64,000 nt of DNA from Spirosoma arboris (GTDB lineage Bacteria; Bacteroidota; Bacteroidia; Cytophagales; Spirosomataceae). Location of the stretch: the NCBI RefSeq assembly GCF_009754945.1, contig NZ_WPIN01000001.1, positions 558,001 through 622,000 of the forward strand, given 5' to 3'. A program made the translations under genes and the position numbers. Shown here piece by piece: positions 9,019 through 14,477 of the stretch. Under the pieces are notes generated by a model that worked only from the letters and a program-made list of their open reading frames with translations, made no database searches and was not told where the DNA came from. The number at the start of each line of letters is the position of its first letter. Within the stretch, counting starts at the first letter, position 1.

Positions 9019-9996
9019 TTATCGAAAAGCTGATACGCCACTTTTGGGCATAAGCACGTTGTCCAGGCCATAAACGACTCCATTGGACTGACCATAATTA
9101 GTACGATCAAGATGGGCCGTACCGCCTTGCTCATCGGTCAGGAAAATCTGCCCGTCGGCATCAAGTGAAGCCGTAAGCGTACCTCCTGAAACAGTCTTAA
9201 GATTCGCTTTTCCATTGCCTGCTTTAATTTGCTGGATCAGATCTTCTCTCGTTAACGAACCAGTTAAGACATGATAAGATAACAACTGTTTTACCGCTTC
9301 CCGATTGGTGCCATCCAGTAAACCAGCCTGTATGGCAGGAGGTAACTTTTTGAACGCGTTGTTCGTAGGTGCAAATAGGGTATAGGGTCCAGTGCCTTTA
9401 AACATATCGAAGAGATCAGACGACTGAAGGGTATTTTGAAGTGTACTGTAATTAGGCGATGAGGCCATAAAATCGCCAATGCTTGTATTACGAACCGTGC
9501 TTCCCGCTTTTACAGCAGGCGTTTCGGTCATTTTAGCCCCCTTTATAGCTTCCTCAACCCCAGCGTTCGAATTAGCAGTGTTCGTCGTTTGCTGGCCAGT
9601 GGACTGACTCGGTGTAGTTCCTGGTGTGTTCGGATTGCTGCCCACACCCGTCGGTGCATTGGTCGCATTATTCGTATTGTAATTCGTTAGATTACTATTA
9701 TTCATCGTGGTGCCATCGCTGGTCGAACTTTGCCGATAACGGGCATCCTGGGGCGAGGTGTTGGTTGTGCTATTGTTGCCAGCCCTGGCGTTTTGATTCA
9801 TCATTCGTCGTGACTGCTTTATCGCTCGTTTTTGGTTGCGTGCTGCGGCTTTTGACGATATTGAGTCGGGGGCAATGGCTCCTTGTGGATAGGTCGTTGA
9901 TGAAACCGTTCCGGTGGGAGTTGTTTGTGCCCAACTGGTGGTAATGGCCAGCGCGATTCCCAACGCAAACAGGCCAACAGATGGATTGATTTTCAT
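9019..9996 (-). CDS. Secreted fasciclin (FAS1) domain protein
   Basis: 325 residues with an N-terminal signal peptide ending near Ala23 (TTSWAQ). Residues about 67-145 are low complexity, rich in Asn, Thr, Gln and Ser, and probably a flexible linker. A single FAS1 domain occupies about 180-320, with FTAPTNNAFKKLP-like wording (TLFAPTNNAFKKLPP), YHVLTGSLTREDL, and a closing YGLDNVLMPK. FAS1 domains mediate adhesion or surface interactions. It is immediately upstream of the SigK/RskA-like pair; in mycobacteria SigK/RskA control FAS1 proteins, so a regulatory link is plausible here but inferred. Confidence 0.88.
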   Translation of the reverse strand: MKINPSVGLFALGIALAITTSWAQTTPTGTVSSTTYPQGAIAPDSISSKAAARNQKRAIKQSRRMMNQNARAGNNSTTNTSPQDARYRQSSTSDGTTMNNSNLTNYNTNNATNAPTGVGSNPNTPGTTPSQSTGQQTTNTANSNAGVEEAIKGAKMTETPAVKAGSTVRNTSIGDFMASSPNYSTLQNTLQSSDLFDMFKGTGPYTLFAPTNNAFKKLPPAIQAGLLDGTNREAVKQLLSYHVLTGSLTREDLIQQIKAGNGKANLKTVSGGTLTASLDADGQIFLTDEQGGTAHLDRTNYGQSNGVVYGLDNVLMPKSGVSAFR

Positions 9997-10096
9997 AACG
10001 TTGTATCGTATGTACGATTAATTGAGTGTTCAGTTTTAACCGACGTGACGGTAAAAAGTTTGCCGTTTGATATACATTGTTTGGGTAAAGGCGGGT

Positions 10097-10104
10097 AGAT
10101 TTGC
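10097..10104 (+). promoter_or_regulatory. Candidate -7 promoter element for the aldehyde dehydrogenase
   Basis: TAGATTTG followed by C is an exact TAnnTTTG match 30 bases before the ATG at 10134. Several TTTG tetramers lie upstream (e.g. near 10080), but none has ideal spacing. Confidence 0.45.
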
Positions 10105-10133
10105 CCGCGTCTCAGCAAACCACAAACGGATCT

Positions 10134-11669
10134 ATGCAGTCTATTCTTCCGCTGCCAACTCAACCCATTAAGCCGGGTACCAGCACAGGGCAGAACTTCT
10201 GGCCCACCGAAACAACCAGTAGTCATCAACCTCTTGCTTCTTATTCGCCAGCCGATGGGCAATTGATTGCCCGCGTTCATGTATCGACCCGCGCCGATTA
10301 TGACCGTGTTGTTGAAACAGCGCAAACAGCCTTTGCCGAATGGCGGTTGGTTCCGGCTCCGCGCCGGGGTGAAATTGTTCGGCAGATGGGGGAGCAGTTT
10401 CGGCGCTACAAACGCGAACTAGGCACGCTGGTGAGCTACGAAATGGGCAAATCACTTCAAGAAGGCTTAGGCGAAGTGCAGGAAATTATTGACATCTGCG
10501 ATTTTGCCGTTGGGCAATCGCGCCAGCTCTATGGCTTGTCGATGCACTCCGAACGGCCTGCCCATCGAATGCTGGAACAATGGCACCCTCTGGGAATTGT
10601 TGGAGTTATTTCTGCTTTTAATTTTCCCGTGGCGGTTTGGTCCTGGAATGCGATGATCGCCTGGGTTTGTGGGGATGTTTGCATCTGGAAGCCATCCGAA
10701 AAAACACCCTTAACGGCATTGGCCTGCCAGCAAATCATTGGCGAAGTTCTGCGTAACAACGACGTACCCGAAGGGGTGTCGTGTCTGGTTACGGGTGGGC
10801 ACGATGCCGGTGAGTGGCTGGCTCGTGACCCGCGTGTGGCGTTGGTGTCGGCTACGGGAAGTACACGTATGGGTAAAGCTGTAGCCGAAGCAGTAGCTGG
10901 TCGATTGGGCAAGAGCCTGCTCGAATTGGGTGGTAACAATGCCATTATTGTTTCGGAACACGCCGATCTGGATTTAGCGATTCCTGCCATCGTGTTTGGG
11001 GCGGTAGGTACAGCTGGCCAACGCTGCACAACAACACGCCGGATCATTGTGCAGGAAAGTATTTATGACGATGTGAAAAACCGACTTAAAAAAGCGTATG
11101 CTCAACTTCGTATCGGCAATCCGCTCGATGAGTCATTTCATGTAGGACCTGTGATTGATCAGCAGGCAGTCAATGGTTATCTAGTAACCGTTAACGAGAT
11201 ACGGGAATTAGGTGGGCGATTTGTGGTTGAGCCAGGGGTGATTGACGGATTAGGTTTTGAGTCAGGCTGTTACGTTCGCCCGTGTATTGCCGAAGCTAAA
11301 AACAGCTGGCCAGTTGTGCAACGAGAAACCTTTGCCCCTATTCTTTACCTGCTTAAATACACGACGTTAGAGGACGCTATTTCTCAGCAGAATGGCGTAC
11401 CACAGGGCTTATCATCGGCTATTTTCACCCTGAATCTGCGCGAAGCCGAACGGTTTCTGTCGATGGCTGGATCTGATTGCGGGATTGCCAATGTAAACAT
11501 TGGGACATCAGGCGCTGAAATTGGCGGGGCATTTGGGGGCGAAAAAGAAACCGGTGGTGGCCGGGAGTCGGGCTCTGACGCCTGGAAAGCCTACATGCGT
11601 CGCCAAACCAACACGATCAACTACGGTACCACCATGCCTTTGGCTCAGGGCATTACGTTTGAATTGTAA
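10134..11669 (+). CDS. Aldehyde dehydrogenase, ALDH7 (alpha-aminoadipic semialdehyde) type
   Basis: 511 residues from the ATG at 10134; a TTG further upstream is not needed. The ALDH fold is complete: ISAFNFPVAVWSWN, KPSEKTPLTAL, SATGSTRMG, catalytic Glu264 in ELGGNNAI and catalytic Cys298 in GQRCTTTRR. The C-terminal FGGEKETGGGRESGSD followed by WKAYMRRQTNT is the signature of the ALDH7A1/AmaB/PcD group, which oxidises alpha-aminoadipate semialdehyde (piperideine-6-carboxylate) in lysine breakdown. No other lysine-catabolic gene is in the window, so that role is by family only. It is followed by a long hairpin shared with a convergent HTH gene. Confidence 0.9.
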   Translation: MQSILPLPTQPIKPGTSTGQNFWPTETTSSHQPLASYSPADGQLIARVHVSTRADYDRVVETAQTAFAEWRLVPAPRRGEIVRQMGEQFRRYKRELGTLVSYEMGKSLQEGLGEVQEIIDICDFAVGQSRQLYGLSMHSERPAHRMLEQWHPLGIVGVISAFNFPVAVWSWNAMIAWVCGDVCIWKPSEKTPLTALACQQIIGEVLRNNDVPEGVSCLVTGGHDAGEWLARDPRVALVSATGSTRMGKAVAEAVAGRLGKSLLELGGNNAIIVSEHADLDLAIPAIVFGAVGTAGQRCTTTRRIIVQESIYDDVKNRLKKAYAQLRIGNPLDESFHVGPVIDQQAVNGYLVTVNEIRELGGRFVVEPGVIDGLGFESGCYVRPCIAEAKNSWPVVQRETFAPILYLLKYTTLEDAISQQNGVPQGLSSAIFTLNLREAERFLSMAGSDCGIANVNIGTSGAEIGGAFGGEKETGGGRESGSDAWKAYMRRQTNTINYGTTMPLAQGITFEL

Positions 11670-11675
11670 GCAATG

Positions 11676-11756
11676 AGTAGTAAGTTATAAAGTAGTAAGT
11701 GGCCGGAGTCAGTCCTGTTAATACCACAGCCACTTACTACTTTATAACTTACTACT
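11676..11756. repeat. Long inverted repeat, perfect 28-bp arms, 25-nt loop
   Basis: Arms 11676-11703 and 11729-11756 are perfect reverse complements. The arms consist of AGTAGTA / AGTTATA / AAGTAGT / AAGTGGC words and are related to the element at 269-352. It sits exactly between the ends of two convergent genes (stops at 11669 and 11761), where a bidirectional terminator would be expected. Confidence 0.88.
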
Positions 11757-11760
11757 TCAC

Positions 11761-12009
11761 TCACTTCCCCATCATTGGAGCTCCTTCTCCTGTAAGTACA
11801 TAGCGCATATTCATAGTCGGGAATTTGCCCGCTATTTCGGCCAGTGACTCACTGCTCAAATAGGTTTTATTGCCTATATGCCGGTAAAATTTTTCCCTAC
11901 TATATCCCAATTCTTTTGCTAGTCTGTAGACCGACATGTCTTGTGCGGCTAAGGCTTCTTTGAGCCATTTTCCCTGAATACTGCTCTTTTTTTCTCGTCT
12001 TCCAGCCAT
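11761..12009 (-). CDS. Small HTH DNA-binding protein (Cro/XRE-like)
   Basis: 82 residues, basic. A helix-turn-helix of the lambda-repressor type is visible (MSVYRLAKELGYSREKFYRH, then LSSESLAEIAGKFP). The C-terminal MRYVLTGEGAPM is the closing motif common to many Bacteroidota XRE-type regulators. Likely an autoregulating transcription factor. It is transcribed divergently from the GIY-YIG gene across a 67-base, very AT-rich intergenic region. Confidence 0.72.
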   Translation of the reverse strand: MAGRREKKSSIQGKWLKEALAAQDMSVYRLAKELGYSREKFYRHIGNKTYLSSESLAEIAGKFPTMNMRYVLTGEGAPMMGK

Positions 12010-12013
12010 AAAA

Positions 12014-12021
12014 CAAAGATA
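12014..12021 (-). promoter_or_regulatory. Exact -7 element abutting the HTH gene start
   Basis: Minus strand TATCTTTG matches TAnnTTTG exactly and ends four bases before the ATG at 12009, suggesting a leaderless transcript. The surrounding 12010-12076 AT-rich spacer must also hold the divergent promoter of the GIY-YIG gene. Confidence 0.5.
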
Positions 12022-12076
12022 AAAAATATATGTATTTTTTGTTGTATATAAGTATTGTTTGTATTATATTTAATAC

Positions 12077-12643
12077 ATGAAAATCACCGAAAAAACACCT
12101 CAAAAGTGCCTTGATTTAGGCCAGATTCTGGATAGTGTAGCGCTGGTAACGCCCCATCCCTGTATCTATTATTTGATGGATGCCGCGCACGAAATTGTCT
12201 ATATAGGACAAACGGTAAATCTCCAGTCCCGACTACTAGAGCATAGAGTTGCGGGCATAAACTTCGTTCGGGTTCGCTTTCATACATGCGAAGCAAGCGA
12301 CCTGGATCGACTGGAGCAGGAGGCCCTTGCTCGGTTTAAACCTCGGTTTAATCAACTGCCAAAAACTAAATCGACATCCGGGTGCCTAAGCAAGCAGTTG
12401 ATCTGCCTGAAATACAATATCACACCGCTTGCCTTTGAACAGCTTCGGAAAGCTTTTCGACTATATCCGATTAGTGCATTTGGGAATACGAAATACTACA
12501 AACCCGAAGATGTGGAGGCTTGGGTTAAGCGGTTCAAAGCGCTACTGGGGTCGGGGAGGTATGTGCTACAGGCCAGGCCTACGTATGTGGCAGTAGGCAT
12601 CAGTACCCGAACCAAACTAATTCAGGTTTATACCAAACAATAA
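12077..12643 (+). CDS. GIY-YIG endonuclease-domain protein with C-terminal HTH-like segment
   Basis: 188 residues. Residues about 28-95 carry a compact GIY-YIG nuclease core: CIYYL replaces GIY, VYIGQT is the YIG half, an Arg lies in LQSRLLEHR, the metal-binding Glu in RLEQEAL, and Asn in PRFNQ. All expected catalytic positions appear present, so it is probably active. The C-terminal part (YKPEDVEAWVKRF preceded by a predicted helix pair) looks like a small winged or excisionase-type DNA-binding region. No transposase, recombinase or methylase is next to it. It could be a homing-type or repair-type nuclease; the role is unknown. Confidence 0.7.
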   Translation: MKITEKTPQKCLDLGQILDSVALVTPHPCIYYLMDAAHEIVYIGQTVNLQSRLLEHRVAGINFVRVRFHTCEASDLDRLEQEALARFKPRFNQLPKTKSTSGCLSKQLICLKYNITPLAFEQLRKAFRLYPISAFGNTKYYKPEDVEAWVKRFKALLGSGRYVLQARPTYVAVGISTRTKLIQVYTKQ

Positions 12644-12690
12644 GTGGGGAAATCGTACTACCTGTTATCCCTACTCATATGTAGGAATAG

Positions 12691-12747
12691 TGCGGATCAA
12701 GAGCAAAACGTCAGCCTATCAAAACTGCGTTTTGCTCTTGATCCACA
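12691..12747. repeat. Inverted repeat between convergent genes
   Basis: The 17-base core GGATCAAGAGCAAAACG and its exact reverse complement are separated by about 20 bases; the stem extends a few bases with one mismatch on each side. It lies between the ends of the GIY-YIG gene and the minus-strand unknown gene and is probably a bidirectional terminator. Confidence 0.8.
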
Positions 12748-12762
12748 GGAGTAAATTCGTAG

Positions 12763-13104
12763 TTAATTCATGCTGGTCAGATAGCTATCTGCCCAATCGG
12801 GGTAGAGTCTTAAAATGGATACCAGTTCGCGCCAGTAGTCGCTCAAGAACCAGTGCAGCCCTAGTGGCTCCGACTCTTCGACCCACTCAAAGGCACTGAT
12901 CATGTTGATATCCCGAAGCGGATGAGCTTTTTTGACGACAAATTTTAGCCCAAAGTAAATTGCGTTTAGTTCTGACTGGCTAAACGCCGTACCCCACTGC
13001 CGGGGCAGAATACCGGGAAAGACTATCTCCGTTGCGATCAACGTTTTGATATATTCTTTCAGTAGATAGATGTTTTTTGGAGCGCTCATGGGTATAGTTT
13101 TCAT
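12763..13104 (-). CDS. Hypothetical protein
   Basis: Not recognised. 113 residues from the ATG at 13104, or 108 from the ATG at 13089; a further in-frame start at 13122 would place the coding region across a perfect palindrome. No signal peptide or membrane segment. The sequence has mixed helical character with aromatic residues (HWFLSDYWREL) and an acidic middle. The 13089 start leaves the palindrome at 13097-13114 upstream as a likely operator and is an attractive alternative. It lies in an accessory-looking patch beside the HTH/GIY-YIG pair. Confidence 0.5.
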   Translation of the reverse strand: MKTIPMSAPKNIYLLKEYIKTLIATEIVFPGILPRQWGTAFSQSELNAIYFGLKFVVKKAHPLRDINMISAFEWVEESEPLGLHWFLSDYWRELVSILRLYPDWADSYLTSMN

Positions 13105-13114
13105 ACATGAAAAC
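13097..13114. promoter_or_regulatory. Perfect 18-bp palindrome at the start of the unknown gene
   Basis: GTTTTCAT-AC-ATGAAAAC, 8-bp arms with a 2-base centre. It overlaps one candidate ATG (13104) and lies just upstream of another (13089) of the minus-strand gene, a position expected of an operator. The cognate regulator is unknown; the HTH protein at 11761-12009 is one candidate. Confidence 0.5.
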
Positions 13115-13516
13115 AATGCCAAAACCTTGCCAACTTGCGATTTTATGGCATGAATGAGCGAAAAATTGTCATGAATTTTGAGGTAGCTAAAAAACTGTAA
13201 ATCTGTTGTTTACTCCTTTAGATCAATGATAAACTATGATTTACTTTCACTATGTTCATGACTACATCTTGCCTCATTACTCATCTGTTAGCACATCATG
13301 CGCAAGTGCTGGATCTCATATAGTTAACATTTTTTTGTGACCATATCAGACTTCTGTTATCTAAGAAATAGGAGCCAATAGTCTAAGCCATAAGAGTACT
13401 AACCTATGCACAAAGCCCCGACCGTGAGGAAGGGGCTTTTGTGGTAACCGTCACCTACCGTTTAGAAGCCAGGCTACTGTTTTAATCTATGAGTTTTTAA
13501 ATTTATAGTACCGACT
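13105..13516. other. Intergenic region, possible leader or small RNA
   Basis: About 410 bases, AT-rich, without a supported ORF. It contains the palindrome at 13097-13114, a small AAAATT/AATTTT palindrome near 13165, and a strong rightward terminator at 13411-13440. A terminator with no gene before it on that strand suggests a small untranslated transcript somewhere in about 13200-13440, or attenuation of the small gene at 13517. Confidence 0.4.
13411..13440 (+). terminator. Rho-independent terminator with no gene upstream on its strand
   Basis: CACAAAGCCCC / GGGGCTTTTGTG stem with a GACCGTGAGGAA-type loop and T-run. It resembles the sequence after the small gene at 13517-13714 (about 13716-13747), as if the two shared an origin. 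Confidence 0.65.
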
Positions 13517-13714
13517 ATGAGCGACATCAGCGAACTTCTTGATTTCTACGGGTCTCAACAACTACCCCAAACAACATCGCAATCGTCCCATTGGACTAAC
13601 TCCAAAACCCTCCGAAACTGCATAAATCTGGCCATGCGCGGAGCCAAAAATGGCAATGAATCTAGCCTTAAGACATTACGATTGATCAAGGATTTATTAG
13701 CGGAACAAGCCTGA
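13517..13714 (+). CDS. Hypothetical small protein
   Basis: Not recognised. 65 residues, polar at the N-terminus (Gln/Ser/Thr-rich) with a helical basic C-terminal half (LRNCINLAMRGAKNGNESSL). No signal or membrane segment. It follows a terminator-like hairpin and is itself followed by a similar GC hairpin with a T-run. Coding status is uncertain: the length and isolation allow it to be chance. Confidence 0.4.
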   Translation: MSDISELLDFYGSQQLPQTTSQSSHWTNSKTLRNCINLAMRGAKNGNESSLKTLRLIKDLLAEQA

Positions 13715-13715
13715 T

Positions 13716-13747
13716 AAAGCCTCAGACGTGAAGGAGCCCTTTTTGTA
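13716..13747 (+). terminator. Weak terminator after the small gene
   Basis: AAAGCCTC...GAGCCCTTTTT with an imperfect stem and a five-T run; wording parallels the terminator at 13411-13440. Confidence 0.4.
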
Positions 13748-13816
13748 TACTAGTTGCTTTTAGCTAAGGGGGTACATCTTTTCCAGACTCAGCTTCTGTG
13801 AGCAATTCATACGGCT

Positions 13817-14263
13817 TTAGTGCCCGGACGATCTGACGGAGCTAGGTAACTGAACTGCTCCAAACCAATAGTCACACAAACTTGTGATCGTTCGCCGTAA
13901 ACTAGCATAATCCGTCGATTTTAGAATGACAGAACTGGCCCCGGCTTCATAACATTGATTTGTCTCCTCCTCGGCTAGCCAGCCCGACCAGATCACCACA
14001 GGAATACGAGTGTACCACTGATGCTGATTGAGCCAACTCAGGACCTCAAGGCCATTCATGCCGGGCATATGCATATCCAGAAGTAATAGACTAGGCAAAG
14101 TCTGCGCTGTTTCTAACGAAGCGAGTAGGCTGGCGCTATCAGTAAACTGGCGCAGATTGATCTGATCGGAATACGATTGGAATGCATTTAGTAACAGATA
14201 GCCATCTTCTTCGTCATCATCGACGAGAAAGACTTCGTAGAATAGGTTGGTTTGGAGAGGCAT
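13817..14263 (-). CDS. Single-domain response regulator (CheY/Rcp-like)
   Basis: 148 residues from the ATG at 14263; longer starts add a non-conserved Cys-rich leader. The receiver domain shows the acidic pair (FLVDDDEEDG), the phosphoacceptor Asp in LLLLDMHMPGMNG, the Ser/Thr position (IWSGW) and Lys in VILKS, where the usual Pro after Lys is Ser. There is no output domain. It is 214 bases downstream of a multi-PAS histidine kinase on the same strand and is a likely partner, as in Rcp1-type pairs. Confidence 0.87.
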   Translation of the reverse strand: MPLQTNLFYEVFLVDDDEEDGYLLLNAFQSYSDQINLRQFTDSASLLASLETAQTLPSLLLLDMHMPGMNGLEVLSWLNQHQWYTRIPVVIWSGWLAEEETNQCYEAGASSVILKSTDYASLRRTITSLCDYWFGAVQLPSSVRSSGH

Positions 14264-14283
14264 ACCTTGCTTATAGACTGAAA

Positions 14284-14291
14284 CAAAGCTA
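14284..14291 (-). promoter_or_regulatory. Candidate -7 element of the response-regulator gene
   Basis: Minus strand TAGCTTTG, exact TAnnTTTG match about 20 bases before the ATG at 14263. It suggests the regulator can be transcribed separately from the kinase. Confidence 0.4.
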
Positions 14292-14477
14292 AAACAGCTA
14301 GTACAGGATACTATAGTAAGTTCCAAAAAGATACTAAACGGTATGGCTTATAGTAACACTACTGAACTAGTGCTTAAACAAAATAAGTACTATTAGGAAA
14401 ATAGACTGGTCGGACAGGATAATCCGGAACTGCTCCAGATACAAGTGGAAACCTATAATCGCTTATTTGTCCGACTT

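Noticed and set aside
10529..11047. 172-codon open frame opposite the aldehyde dehydrogenase gene
   Set aside because: Lies fully inside a conserved enzyme gene and codes for a low-complexity Ser/Pro/Thr-rich product; an antisense shadow.
11676..11756. Inverted repeats as insertion-sequence ends
   Set aside because: The region between the arms is only 25 bases and has no transposase or target duplication; the same holds for the other hairpins in the window.
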